Position numbers and translations under genes: made by a program. This document shows positions 50,482 to 59,568 of a stretch of DNA of 64,000 bases, piece after piece. The notes under the pieces were generated by a model that was not told where the DNA came from, did not search any database, and saw only the letters and a program-made list of their open reading frames with translations. The DNA comes from Acuticoccus sp051016205 (GTDB lineage Bacteria > Pseudomonadota > Alphaproteobacteria > Rhizobiales > Amorphaceae), in the NCBI GenBank assembly GCA_051016205.1, contig CP136534.1, positions 5,952,001 to 6,016,000 of the forward strand. The letters are read 5' to 3'. Numbering within the stretch: position 1 is the first letter of the stretch; every line of letters starts with the position of its first letter.

Positions 50482-50886
50482 AGGGCCATCTTAGTCTCGA
50501 TCGGGCCCGATGAAAATCACGCCCGTGCGAGTGCGTCCTTGAAGCGCGACGCGCAGTCGGCGGGCGGGGCTTCGCGCGGGATCGTGAGGTTGGATGGCCA
50601 GTGTCTTCAGCGCGACACGGTCGGTCGTACCGGTCGGGTCGCGGGCAGCCCGTCCAAGACTTCGATCTCTTGTAGGGCATTGTCGCCAACGCGCGCGCAG
50701 GCGAAGCCGATCCGATGCTCCAGCGTGGGTACAGTGCCTGGCTTTCTCGCGACGCAAGCGCGCACCTTTTCGCCGTGCAGCAACTCTTCCAGACGTGCTC
50801 CAAAACGTCAGCCAACTTTCAGAAAAGAACCAGCCTTAGGGTGCCGCGTCGACAATGGGTCGGCTGGTAGTGATCGAGACATAGAC
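50482..50886. other. Intergenic region between BCCT and RND adaptor, possible gene remnant
   Basis: 405 bases without a supported gene. On the minus strand, one frame reads protein-like (RLEELLHGEKVRACVARKP and on) but is broken by at least two stops and no family was recognised. Promoters for the divergent BCCT and RND genes should lie here; none was confidently located. Confidence 0.4.
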
Positions 50887-52248
50887 ATGGCAACGACTGG
50901 GTGGCGGCGTGTTCTGATCGTCCCGGGCATCCTTGTGGGCGTCGGGCTGTTCCTCCTCCTCACCCGGGCGCCGGAGGTGGCGGTGGAGGTCGGGCCACCG
51001 GCAGCCGCCGCGGTACGGATCGTCACCGTGTCGCCGGCCCCTGTGGCCGGTCGCGCGGAGGGTTACGGGAGAGTGCGCGCCGTGCGCCGCTGGGAAGGCG
51101 TGAGCGAGGTGGAAGGCCGCGTCACTCAGATCGCGGAGACCCTGGCCGAAGGCGCCTACATGGCCGCCGAGACCGTCTACGGACGTATCGACCCTCGCGA
51201 CTATGAAATCGCCAAGGCGAGAGCTGAGGCGGCCCTTGCCAGCGCGAAGGCCTCTCTGGCCGAAATCGGCGCACGGGAGGACGCAGCGAAAGCCAACCTG
51301 ACGCTGGAGGAACGCATCAAAGACCTCGCCGTTGCCGATCTGGAGCGCAAGCGGGCACTGATGGCGCGCGGCACCAACGCACAGATTGTCGTGGATCAAG
51401 CCGAGCGCGATGTGGTCAACCAGACGCGCAAAGTCCAGGAGTTGAACAACGAGATCACCCTTTATTCTGTGCAAAGAATTTCCGCAGAGGCCACCATTCA
51501 GTCACGCACGGTGGATTTGGAAGAAGCGGAACGAAATCTTGCCAACACGATCCTGCGCGTCCCCTTTGATGCCCGCGTGGTGAGCAAGACACTCGAGACC
51601 GGCGAATATGTGCGGCCGGGTGACCGCTTGGTTCAATTCGACGACGTGGCCGCTGCGGAGGTCACCGTCGAAGTTCAGCCGAGCGCCCTGCGGGCAATGT
51701 TCACCGTGGCGCTTGAGGGTGCCGATATCCGCCCTGCAGTGTTCACCGACGAGGCCGCCGTGGAGGCCATGCTCGGCGATCTTCAGCTGACAGCCTTGGT
51801 GATTCAAACCATTGGCGAAGCTGAGATTGGCTGGCCGGCAGACGTCCTGCGCACGGACGGATCCATCGACGAGACCACCGGCACAGTTGGCGTCATCGTC
51901 CAGGTGGACGACCCCTACCTCTTGAGCAGGCCGCGCGACGGGCCGCCCCTGACCGTGGGCACTTTTGTGCGTGTGGTCTTCACAACGCGGCGAGTCACCG
52001 GGATGATCAGCATCCCTCGCGAAGCCATCAACCGCGACCGCGGCGGCACACGCTTTGTCTATGTGGCAGAGGCCGACGACACACTTGGCCGACGCAATAT
52101 CGATGTTGCAGCGCCCGTCAACGGTACAGTCATTGTCACCCACGGCCTCACACCTGGCGATCGGGTCATTTTGTCCAGTCCGCAGCCACCGGTCCTCGGC
52201 ATGCCGATCTTGCCGGTCGTGGATGAAGAGCGCGTGGCCGCGCGATGA
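50887..52248 (+). CDS. RND efflux periplasmic adaptor (membrane fusion protein), second system
   Basis: A 453-residue MFP. N-terminal membrane helix LIVPGILVGVGLFLLL, lipoyl and coiled-coil hairpin EAALASAKASLAEIGAREDA to AEATIQSRTVDLEEAERN, second lipoyl half LRVPFDARVVSKTLETGEYV and beta-barrel part. ATG 50887 chosen because it immediately precedes the membrane helix; the frame is open far upstream in non-coding sequence. Overlaps the permease (ATGA). Likely under the two-component system encoded convergently. Confidence 0.92.
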   Translation: MATTGWRRVLIVPGILVGVGLFLLLTRAPEVAVEVGPPAAAAVRIVTVSPAPVAGRAEGYGRVRAVRRWEGVSEVEGRVTQIAETLAEGAYMAAETVYGRIDPRDYEIAKARAEAALASAKASLAEIGAREDAAKANLTLEERIKDLAVADLERKRALMARGTNAQIVVDQAERDVVNQTRKVQELNNEITLYSVQRISAEATIQSRTVDLEEAERNLANTILRVPFDARVVSKTLETGEYVRPGDRLVQFDDVAAAEVTVEVQPSALRAMFTVALEGADIRPAVFTDEAAVEAMLGDLQLTALVIQTIGEAEIGWPADVLRTDGSIDETTGTVGVIVQVDDPYLLSRPRDGPPLTVGTFVRVVFTTRRVTGMISIPREAINRDRGGTRFVYVAEADDTLGRRNIDVAAPVNGTVIVTHGLTPGDRVILSSPQPPVLGMPILPVVDEERVAAR

Positions 52249-55200
52249 TCGGATACTTTGCAAGGCACCCCAACGCCTCCAACCTGATGATGGCTGCCGC
52301 CGTTGTGGTCGGCCTGTCCGCTTTGCCGCAGATGGAGCGGGAGTCTTTCCCCGAGTTTGTTCCCTCCAAGATTTCGGTAGGTGTCATTTATCAAGGTGCC
52401 TCCGCCATCGATGTGGATGAGCAGGTTTGTCAAGAATTGGACCGCTCGCTCGATGCCATCACTGCGCTGGATGACATCGAATGCCGGTCCGTGGAGGGGC
52501 GCGCTACAGCCACACTGACGATGGCGGAAGGCGCTGACCTCGGCCAGTTCTATAACGACATTTTGTCGGAGGTCTCTGCCATCAACGACCTGCCTGACGA
52601 TGCGGAAGAGCCAACGGTATCGATTGAGGCGCGAACCGAGCAGATTGCCCTCCTCGCCATCACCGGCGTTGCGGAAACCGAAGCGTTGCTGCGCTATGCG
52701 GACGCTCTTGAGTCCCGTCTTGCCGCCCTCCCCCAGGTGGCCGATGCCACGGTTGCAGGCATCAGCGAGAGCGAAGTGCGCGTGCTCCTCAACCCCGAAG
52801 GCTTGCGCCGCTATGGCCTCAGCGCCCGGGCCGTCGCCGATGCCCTTGGCGAGCGCAGTTTGCGCCAACCCCTTGGCACGGCGCGGACCTTAGCGGACGA
52901 AGTCACCCTGCGCTACGGCGATGCGCGGCGCAGCGTGGATGAATTGGAACGTCTCGTGGTGCTTGAAACGCCGACTGGCGGTTTCGTACGCCTGTCCGAC
53001 ATCGCCTCCGTCCGCAGGGTCGCCGCCAAACCGGAACTGCGGTCCTTCCTGGATGGCGAGCGAGCCGCCGTCATCAGCATTGCAAAGAACAAGGATGCCG
53101 ACGCCATCGAAGCCTTTGACGCCGTCAATGGACTGATCGCTGAAGAGCGCGCCCGCTACCCCGCCCCTTTTGCCATCACAGTCACCCGGGACGAGACCGA
53201 AAACATCAATGAGCGCCTCAACCTTATCCTCACCAACACGCTGATCGGCCTTGCCCTCGTCTTTGGCGTGATGGTGCTTTACTTCTCGCTGGGTTCGGCC
53301 TTCTGGATTGCCGCTGCCCTGCCCGTCACTTTTTGCGCCGCCTTTTTCGTCTTGTCGCTGCTGGGGCAGACCATCAACATGATTTCGCTGATCGGCCTCT
53401 TGATGGCGGTGGGGCTGATTATGGACGACTCTATCGTCATTGCCGACAACATTGCCAAATGGCGCCGCACACTGCCGCCGATGGAGGCGGCGGTGAAAGG
53501 CACCACGGAGGTGATGCCTGGCGTTATCGCCTCATTCCTCACCACAGCCGCCGTGTTCGGTCCGTTGATGGCGCTCAGTGGCGAGATGGGACAGATCCTC
53601 AAGGTCATACCAATCGTTCTTCTTGTGACGCTGGCGCTCAGCCTCGTGGAAGCGTTCCTAATTCTTCCCAATCACCTTGCACATACCGCGTCCGACCCCG
53701 ACAAGGAGGCCGCAAGAGCCGTCCCGCGTGCCACCGAGTGGGTAAAGCACACATGGGTGTTGCCGGTGGTCAAAGTCTTCGTGGCGTGGCGCTACTTCGT
53801 GGTGGGGCTGACGGTTTCCCTTCTCATCGCCAGTGTCGGCTTGGTGGCGGGAGGTCTTGTGAAGGTGGTCGGCTTTCCCACCATTGAGGCCGATACCATC
53901 GAAGCGCGCATCGCTTTGACGGCAGGCACGCCACTGACCCGCACAGAAGGCGTTGCGGCCCGCCTGGTCGAAGCGCTCAAAGGGGTGGATGCAGACCTCA
54001 CCCAAGGTACCGACGGACAACAGCCTCTTGTGACCCGCGTCCTGGTCCGCTTTGCCACCAATCAGGACGCGGCCTCCAACGGACCCAATACGGTGACCGT
54101 CACAGCCGATCTCCTCAAGAGTGCCGAACGAAACGTTGCCGCCGACACAGTGCTGGAACGTTGGCGTGCGGCGACAGGCCCCATCACCGACCTTGCCCAG
54201 GCAAGCTTCACCCAGGCAAACTTCTCCCCCGGTGGCCCCGATGTGGACGTCGAGGTGCGCGGGCGGGACCTTGATGTCTTGGAAGAGGCTGCCGCTGATC
54301 TTCAACGGCGCCTCATCGCACGGGCTGATGTCACTGAGGCAAGGCTTGATTTCATCCGCGGTCAGACCGAATTGGTGCTGGCGGTCAACGCGCACGGCAT
54401 CGCCTCAGGGCTGACGCCCCGTTCGCTTGCGGCTCAACTGCGTGGCGCGTTCGCGGGCACAGAAACGGACACATTCCGCGAAAACTACTCCGACAGTGCC
54501 GTGCGCGTTGAACTGGGTGACTATGTGGGGTCACTCACGGATCTTGAAGATTTCCCCGTCCTGATGCCGGGTGGCAAGCAAACTGCCCTCCTTGCTGTGG
54601 CCGATATTGTGGTGCAGGAGACCTTCGACCAAATCACGCGCAAAGAAGGCGCCATCCTTGCCAAGATCGAAGGCAAGATCGACCGCAGCGCCACCACGGC
54701 ATCGGCCATCGCAACCCTTGTGACGCAAGAGCTGGCGCCAGACATTGCACGCACTTACCCCGGCGTTTCCATCGCCATTGGCGGTGCGTCAGAGGCCATG
54801 GCCGAAACGCAAGCGTCAATCGTGACATCCCTTCTTCTTGGGCTGGTGGGTGTTTATCTTGTGCTGGCGTTCCTCTTCCACAGCTACACACTCCCACTCG
54901 TTGCCATGTTGTCTGTACCCTTTGCGGTGATTGGCATGGTGCTGGGCCACATGGCACTCGGCGTTGACCTTGCGATGCCCTCCTTCGTGGGCTTTGCTTC
55001 TCTCGCAGGTATCGTCGTCAACAATGCCATCTTATTCGTCACCTTCTTTGAGCGAGAGGTGGGCACGGCCGGCGTGGAGCGCGCTGTGGTGGAGGCGGTC
55101 AGTCAGCGTTTCCGTGCCGTGATCTTGTCCTTTGCCACCACCTTCGTTGGTCTGATGCCCATTGTGTTTGAGACAAGCCCTCAAGCCCAGACGATGGTGC

Positions 55201-55373
55201 CGTTGGTCACTGCCGTTGCTTTCGGGCTCTTGTCATCCACACTGCTGAGCATCTTCGTCCTGCCCGCAGCCCTTGCGATCTACTTCGATCTCTTCAGCGT
55301 GGCGCGTTGGGTGGCTGTGCGCGACCGCGTGGACCCATCGCCGGCCGATCCAACGCCAACGCTTTCAGGATGA
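52245..55373 (+). CDS. RND efflux permease, second system
   Basis: A 1042-residue RND transporter. N-terminal helix after MIGYFARHPNASNLMMAA, porter motif MERESFPEFVPSKISVGV, helix-4 acidic relay region LIGLLMAVGLIMDDSIVIAD, large insertion loops, and second-half VFLFHSYTLPLVAML-like helices with LAGIVVNNAILFVTFFE. Distinct from the system at 24749. Its last 94 bases overlap the 3' end of the convergent histidine kinase gene on the other strand. Confidence 0.94.
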   Translation: MIGYFARHPNASNLMMAAAVVVGLSALPQMERESFPEFVPSKISVGVIYQGASAIDVDEQVCQELDRSLDAITALDDIECRSVEGRATATLTMAEGADLGQFYNDILSEVSAINDLPDDAEEPTVSIEARTEQIALLAITGVAETEALLRYADALESRLAALPQVADATVAGISESEVRVLLNPEGLRRYGLSARAVADALGERSLRQPLGTARTLADEVTLRYGDARRSVDELERLVVLETPTGGFVRLSDIASVRRVAAKPELRSFLDGERAAVISIAKNKDADAIEAFDAVNGLIAEERARYPAPFAITVTRDETENINERLNLILTNTLIGLALVFGVMVLYFSLGSAFWIAAALPVTFCAAFFVLSLLGQTINMISLIGLLMAVGLIMDDSIVIADNIAKWRRTLPPMEAAVKGTTEVMPGVIASFLTTAAVFGPLMALSGEMGQILKVIPIVLLVTLALSLVEAFLILPNHLAHTASDPDKEAARAVPRATEWVKHTWVLPVVKVFVAWRYFVVGLTVSLLIASVGLVAGGLVKVVGFPTIEADTIEARIALTAGTPLTRTEGVAARLVEALKGVDADLTQGTDGQQPLVTRVLVRFATNQDAASNGPNTVTVTADLLKSAERNVAADTVLERWRAATGPITDLAQASFTQANFSPGGPDVDVEVRGRDLDVLEEAAADLQRRLIARADVTEARLDFIRGQTELVLAVNAHGIASGLTPRSLAAQLRGAFAGTETDTFRENYSDSAVRVELGDYVGSLTDLEDFPVLMPGGKQTALLAVADIVVQETFDQITRKEGAILAKIEGKIDRSATTASAIATLVTQELAPDIARTYPGVSIAIGGASEAMAETQASIVTSLLLGLVGVYLVLAFLFHSYTLPLVAMLSVPFAVIGMVLGHMALGVDLAMPSFVGFASLAGIVVNNAILFVTFFEREVGTAGVERAVVEAVSQRFRAVILSFATTFVGLMPIVFETSPQAQTMVPLVTAVAFGLLSSTLLSIFVLPAALAIYFDLFSVARWVAVRDRVDPSPADPTPTLSG

Positions 55374-56728
55374 CCGCGCCCCAACGGCAGCGTCAACGCG
55401 ACGACGAGACCGTAGGGTGCGTTTTCACCAAGGACGATGGTGCCGCCATGCCGCTCGGTGATGGTGCGCGCTATGGACAGTCCCAAGCCGAACCCGGTGT
55501 CTTCGGCCCGACCACGCGCCGCATCCCCCCGCCAGAAGGGCTCGAACGCCGCAGTGCGCTCCGCCTCCACCAGGCCCGGCCCATTGTCTGCAACGGCTAG
55601 CGTGGCGGTCGCGCTTTCGTCGTCACGGTCCAGCGTTGCCACCACTTTCGTCCCATAGGTGACACCATTTTCGATGACATTGGTGAGCGCGCGCCGCAAC
55701 AAGGCCGGGTCAGCGTGAAGCAACACCCGTCCACTCCCTTGGAATTGCACATCATGGCCGAGGTCGGCAATGTCATCGCACACCGTCTGCGCAAGAGCTG
55801 CCAAGTCAATGTGTTGTAACACCAAATCAGTCTCGCCATCGCGAATAAAGCTGAGTGCGGAATCCACCATCACCTCCATCACCCTCACATCGCGAAGCAG
55901 CGCACTCGTGTCTCCCGCGCCCTCCCCCTCAAGTCGCAGCCGCATGCGCGTCAAAGGGGTACGAAGGTCGTGCCCGATAGCGGCGAGCGTATAACTCTTG
56001 CCATCGATCATGGCTTTCAGGCGCGCGCGCATGGTGTTGAAGGCCCGCGCAGCGGTGCGCACCTCTGCCGAACCTTTCTCAGGCGCATCGTCCGCCCCAA
56101 GATCTTGGCTGAACCCGTCCGCCGCCTCGGCAAGCCGCTTCAAAGGAGCGACCAATGTCCCCGTGGCCCAGGCCATGGAGGCGATCACAGGGATGATCAA
56201 TAAGATCAAGACAAGCGTGAGCACAAATACGGGGATGAGACGGGCAGGCGCTGTTGGTGACGGCGTAAACACCAACCAATCGCCGCCGCGAAGCTGAGAG
56301 GCAACGCCGTAGTTTCCGATGGTGAGCGGAAAGTGATTGAACACTTGCCGCTCAACAATACCCAGTAACGTTCCATCGGCGTCCCCCAGAACGTCTTGCA
56401 CGGCTGATAGATAAAACCGACCCGGTGGCCAGAGCGTGTCCTCGGGAAGAAGATACGCCTCCGCAACCCTTTCAAAACGCGGATCGGATGCAAGGAGTGC
56501 GCTGATGGCTTTGTCTTCACCATCGGCATCCAGCGCGCGGGTCAGCATCACCGACGTCGTCAACGGCCCTATGAGTTCCAGGGCCACTGACCGCGGCGGT
56601 GATCCGACGCTTCCAAGGAGCGCTTGAAAGAGCAACACCGTCAGGCCCGTAGACAGGAGCTGGATGGTAGCGATGAGGGCGATAATCTGCAGCCGGATCG
56701 GCCAGCCGCGCCGGCGCACCTCTGTCAT
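55280..56728 (-). CDS. Sensor histidine kinase
   Basis: A 482-residue two-component kinase: two N-terminal helices (about 11-36 and 163-188) bracket a periplasmic sensing domain, then HAMP, a dimerisation helix with the phospho-accepting H253 in AAIGHDLRTPLTRM, and an ATPase domain with IENGVTYGTK (N box), VADNGPGL (G1) and TGFGLGLSIA (G2). The start overlaps the response regulator stop (ATGA). The C-terminal 30 residues are encoded antisense to the RND permease end. Confidence 0.95.
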   Translation of the reverse strand: MTEVRRRGWPIRLQIIALIATIQLLSTGLTVLLFQALLGSVGSPPRSVALELIGPLTTSVMLTRALDADGEDKAISALLASDPRFERVAEAYLLPEDTLWPPGRFYLSAVQDVLGDADGTLLGIVERQVFNHFPLTIGNYGVASQLRGGDWLVFTPSPTAPARLIPVFVLTLVLILLIIPVIASMAWATGTLVAPLKRLAEAADGFSQDLGADDAPEKGSAEVRTAARAFNTMRARLKAMIDGKSYTLAAIGHDLRTPLTRMRLRLEGEGAGDTSALLRDVRVMEVMVDSALSFIRDGETDLVLQHIDLAALAQTVCDDIADLGHDVQFQGSGRVLLHADPALLRRALTNVIENGVTYGTKVVATLDRDDESATATLAVADNGPGLVEAERTAAFEPFWRGDAARGRAEDTGFGLGLSIARTITERHGGTIVLGENAPYGLVVALTLPLGRGHPESVGVGSAGDGSTRSRTATQRATLKRSK

Positions 56729-57471
56729 TGCCGCTTCACCTCCGGTGTGAACATGTAGCCCCCAAGGCGCACAGTCTTGACGTAGACAGGGTCGCGTGGG
56801 TCTTGCTCGATCTTCCGGCGGATGCGGCTGATCAAGGTGTCGATGCTACGGTCAAACGCGGAGGCCGCGCTGCCTTGGGTGAGGTCTAGCAGTTGATCGC
56901 GTGTCAGAACCCGCCGGGGATGCTCGCAAAGCGCTTGAAGGAGCACGAATTCGGCCCCCGTCAGCGCCACCTTGACCCCGAAAGGATCGGTCAACTCCCG
57001 CATGTGCGGGGCAAGCACCCAGCCGTCGAACACAAACGATGTGGTTGTGAGCTGGGACGCCGCAACACCCCCCTCGGATCGACGCAGGACCGCCCTGATG
57101 CGCGCCAAAAGCTCACGCAAACTGAAGGGCTTGGCGATGTAGTCGTCGGCACCGATCTCCAGCCCGACGACCCTATCAGCCTCTTCGCCAGCAGCCGTCA
57201 GCATAATGACAGGGAGGGCCCTTTCCGCCCGCAGGCGCTTGGCAATGGAGAGCCCGCTTTCCCCAGGCAGCATGATATCGAGCAGGACAATGTCAGGCAC
57301 TGTGCCCACAAGCGCCCTGTCCATCGCCGCACCGTCCCGCGCAATCACCACGCGGTAGCCGTTCGCCTCCAAGTAGTCGGCGACAAGCCTTGCAATTTCG
57401 CCATCGTCTTCGACGATCAGCACATTCGTCTGCGCATGCATGACGGCACGGAACGTGATTTCGCAAGCCAT
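56725..57471 (-). CDS. OmpR-family response regulator
   Basis: About 248 residues. Receiver domain begins NVLIVEDDGEIARLV with the acceptor Asp near residue 65 in VLLDIMLPGESG and the signalling lysine in YIAKPFSLREL; a winged-helix domain with RRVLTRDQLLDLTQG and FDRSIDTLISRIRRKIE follows. ATG 57471 has AAGGGA upstream; ATG 57441 (MHAQTNVLIV) is an alternative. Acts with the kinase encoded just after it; the convergent RND pump is a plausible target. Confidence 0.94.
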   Translation of the reverse strand: MACEITFRAVMHAQTNVLIVEDDGEIARLVADYLEANGYRVVIARDGAAMDRALVGTVPDIVLLDIMLPGESGLSIAKRLRAERALPVIMLTAAGEEADRVVGLEIGADDYIAKPFSLRELLARIRAVLRRSEGGVAASQLTTTSFVFDGWVLAPHMRELTDPFGVKVALTGAEFVLLQALCEHPRRVLTRDQLLDLTQGSAASAFDRSIDTLISRIRRKIEQDPRDPVYVKTVRLGGYMFTPEVKRQ

Positions 57472-57649
57472 GTCATCCCTTGTTTTGTGTCCATTTTTGT
57501 CTGAACCGTGCCCCCAGACAGAACAGTCCTCCGGCCAGCCACATCCCAGCGAAACGGCCGCTTTAGTCCTTGCCGTGCCTCGCGGGTACCCCAACGACAC
57601 CTCTGCGAGGCATCGCCTGCCGCCAGCGCCTTTTAGGGTGCGGGTGGCG

Positions 57650-57692
57650 CCGGCCGGGAGCCAGCGGTGGAGGCGCCCTCCCGGCCGGTTTT
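57650..57692 (+). terminator. Strong intrinsic-terminator-like hairpin with no gene upstream
   Basis: CCGGCCGGGAG (57650-57660) and CTCCCGGCCGG (57678-57688) form a perfect 11-bp GC-rich stem, followed by TTTT GATATT. On the plus strand nothing annotated lies upstream between it and the divergent regulator, so it either ends an unannotated small RNA or attenuates the leader of the secreted-protein gene that starts at 57757. Confidence 0.6.
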
Positions 57693-57756
57693 GATATTGG
57701 CTCTGCTTTGCGCACCCTCGACGGAGCAGCGCGCCTCCACAAACGAAGGAAAAGCG

Positions 57757-58110
57757 ATGATGACACGGCGCTTCATGGCGGCCCTTTTGGCCTCGGGGAT
57801 GGCCTGCCAGGTCGTGGTTGGCAACCCCGACACGGCAGCGGCCGAGCCCGCCCCAACCGTTGCAGACGGCGCAGCATGGTCCATGACAAACCAGAACGGG
57901 CGAACGGGCACACTGACGCTGAACCCGGACGGTACAGGCACCATCAAAGCGGGACCTTTCACCATGGGCACATCATGGTGGGCCCAACAAACCGATGGCC
58001 TTTGCCTTGCAAACTCACGCATGGGCACCCGGTGCGTCACCTTGGTGAAGCGCACCGGCGGGTATGATGGCATCTCCAACGGCAACGTCGTCATGGAGTT
58101 ACGACGCTAG
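57757..58110 (+). CDS. Small secreted hypothetical protein
   Basis: About 117 residues with a signal peptide (MMTRRFMAALLASGMACQVV, cleavage probably after AAA near residue 28). The mature region AWSMTNQNGRTGTLTLNPDG suggests beta structure and GLCLANSRMGTRCVTL has two cysteines that could form a disulphide. Not recognised as a family. ATG with a GAAGGA site. Its stop TAG is the first three bases of a palindromic unit. Confidence 0.7.
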   Translation: MMTRRFMAALLASGMACQVVVGNPDTAAAEPAPTVADGAAWSMTNQNGRTGTLTLNPDGTGTIKAGPFTMGTSWWAQQTDGLCLANSRMGTRCVTLVKRTGGYDGISNGNVVMELRR

Positions 58111-58148
58111 AGCATCCTGCGTCCAAACAGGCGCAGGCAAGAAGCTCT
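58108..58148. repeat. Palindromic unit 1
   Basis: Outer arms TAGAGC (58108-58113) and GCTCTA (58143-58148), inner stem CCTGCG (58116-58121) and CGCAGG (58132-58137). Includes the stop codon of the secreted protein gene. One of several units in a row. Confidence 0.65.
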
Positions 58149-58161
58149 AATCCTCAGAAAT

Positions 58162-58209
58162 AGAGCGATTTTCTTGCGGTCAGATGGATCCATCTGGCCG
58201 CAAACCGCT
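58162..58209. repeat. Palindromic unit 2
   Basis: GAGCG near 58162-58166 and CGCTC at 58205-58209 flank a long inner palindrome: TTGCGG-T-CAGATGG around the centre and CCATCTG-G-CCGCAA on the other side, a stem of about 14 bp with one G-T. This style of unit is known in Hyphomicrobiales intergenic palindromes. Confidence 0.7.
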
Positions 58210-58221
58210 CAAGCGCGCTTT

Positions 58222-58246
58222 CCGATCAGGCCGGATGAACCTGATC
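58222..58246. repeat. Palindromic unit 3
   Basis: CGATCAGG (58222-58229) and CCTGATCG (58239-58246) form a perfect 8-bp stem with a 9-base loop, adjacent to units 2 and 4. Confidence 0.6.
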
Positions 58247-58270
58247 GACGAGACATCGCGCCAGGTATGG

Positions 58271-58332
58271 ATGCGAGCGCGCTCCTGTCCGCTCAGTTTA
58301 ATTCAAACTGAACGGATCGTGCTCTGGGAACC
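58271..58332. repeat. Palindromic unit 4
   Basis: TCAGTTT (58292-58298) and AAACTGA (58304-58310) form a hairpin, extended by CCG/CGG outside, with outer GAGCGCG and CGTGCTC arms. Same general plan as unit 2. Lies just before the end of the convergent patatin gene. Confidence 0.6.
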
Positions 58333-58353
58333 CCACGCGAAAGCCGCCAATCA

Positions 58354-59568
58354 CTACTTGGAAAAACCAGGGGGCGCGTCGGCCCAATCATAGCCGGCGT
58401 GCCCCAGTTCGCGGCCAAGGCTGAACAGCGCCTGCATATAGTTAAGGTCGAACTGCTCTGTCGATGGCACATCAAATGATTCAGGGATGTAGGCAAGGTT
58501 GAAATCAAGCGAATCGCGTCTCGCCAATGTGTAGAGCCGAAACAGATCGCCTATCCCCTGATACTTGATCAGCGTGCTCACCGATCGTCCGGCAATCGCT
58601 GGGATACTCGCCTTTACCGGCGCATATTGTGGCGCCAACTTCCCATTGCGGATGATATACAGCCGAGATCCCCGCGTCAGGTAGGAGCGCGCACCAAGAT
58701 CTGCGGGGTAGAGAAACATTTGCATGGTGACCCCGCCGTCCACGTGCAACTCATCATAGCGCGCCCCACCGGAGAAAATTGGCAAGAGCACAGGCTCGAA
58801 GACGCCCGGTATTGCGGCAGACGCACGAATGATCTCGCGAAACAAAGCCACTTTTTCAGGATGATCACTGACCGCCAGCGCGCCGATGTTCCATACGACG
58901 GGGCGCTGCGCGTCCAATTGCGTCGTGCCAATGAACAGGCGTCGACCACGGCGATGCTCCTTCCCGATCTCGTCAAGCATCTGCGCGTCAGCATAGCGGG
59001 CAATGATCTCCTTGAAAGGCCCAGCGCTCGCAATGCCAAGTCGTCCACCCGTGAGCGCCGGCAGAAGCCGGATTTGAAAGAAATCGTCGCTAGAGAGCGT
59101 TGTAAAGACCTCTTCCATTTCATCGTTATACTGTGCACCTAAGAAGGCGAACGGGGCGATGATGGCACCAGTGCTCACACCTGTGACGGCGTCGAACCGC
59201 GGCCTATCCCCCCTCTCGCTCCAGCCGACCAAAAGGCCGGCTCCAAAAGCGCCGTCGCTGCCCCCACCGGACAGCACCAGATGGTTTGCGTACCTGCGGT
59301 TCCGGCCTGCCGCTCGGCGCTGAATTTCGATTTCTTGCGCAATGGCGGCAAAGTCCGATGGCGCTGAATCCCCCCAAAACCGGATCGGGAGCGATTGGTC
59401 GATCGCCGCTGACGCGATATGTGCCGGTGCCGGATTGCGCGGTGTTGCCATGCACCCTGCCACCACGACGGCAAGGCTCACCACCAACACTCGGGACAAC
59501 ACCGGTATTGTAAAGCGTTGGCGCGTCGTTGTCTTTGACGTTACCGCTCTGTGATAGTCTCCGTCCAT
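58354..59568 (-). CDS. Patatin-like phospholipase lipoprotein
   Basis: A 404-residue lipid acyl hydrolase. Lipoprotein signal with lipobox VVAGC (C39); oxyanion loop GGGSDGAFGAG (101-111), nucleophile S132 in GVSTG, and catalytic Asp277 in VDGGV complete the Ser-Asp dyad. Anchored to a membrane (outer leaf by default). Its ATG overlaps the stop of the outer-membrane barrel gene (ATGA), so both are made together. Confidence 0.92.
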   Translation of the reverse strand: MDGDYHRAVTSKTTTRQRFTIPVLSRVLVVSLAVVVAGCMATPRNPAPAHIASAAIDQSLPIRFWGDSAPSDFAAIAQEIEIQRRAAGRNRRYANHLVLSGGGSDGAFGAGLLVGWSERGDRPRFDAVTGVSTGAIIAPFAFLGAQYNDEMEEVFTTLSSDDFFQIRLLPALTGGRLGIASAGPFKEIIARYADAQMLDEIGKEHRRGRRLFIGTTQLDAQRPVVWNIGALAVSDHPEKVALFREIIRASAAIPGVFEPVLLPIFSGGARYDELHVDGGVTMQMFLYPADLGARSYLTRGSRLYIIRNGKLAPQYAPVKASIPAIAGRSVSTLIKYQGIGDLFRLYTLARRDSLDFNLAYIPESFDVPSTEQFDLNYMQALFSLGRELGHAGYDWADAPPGFSK

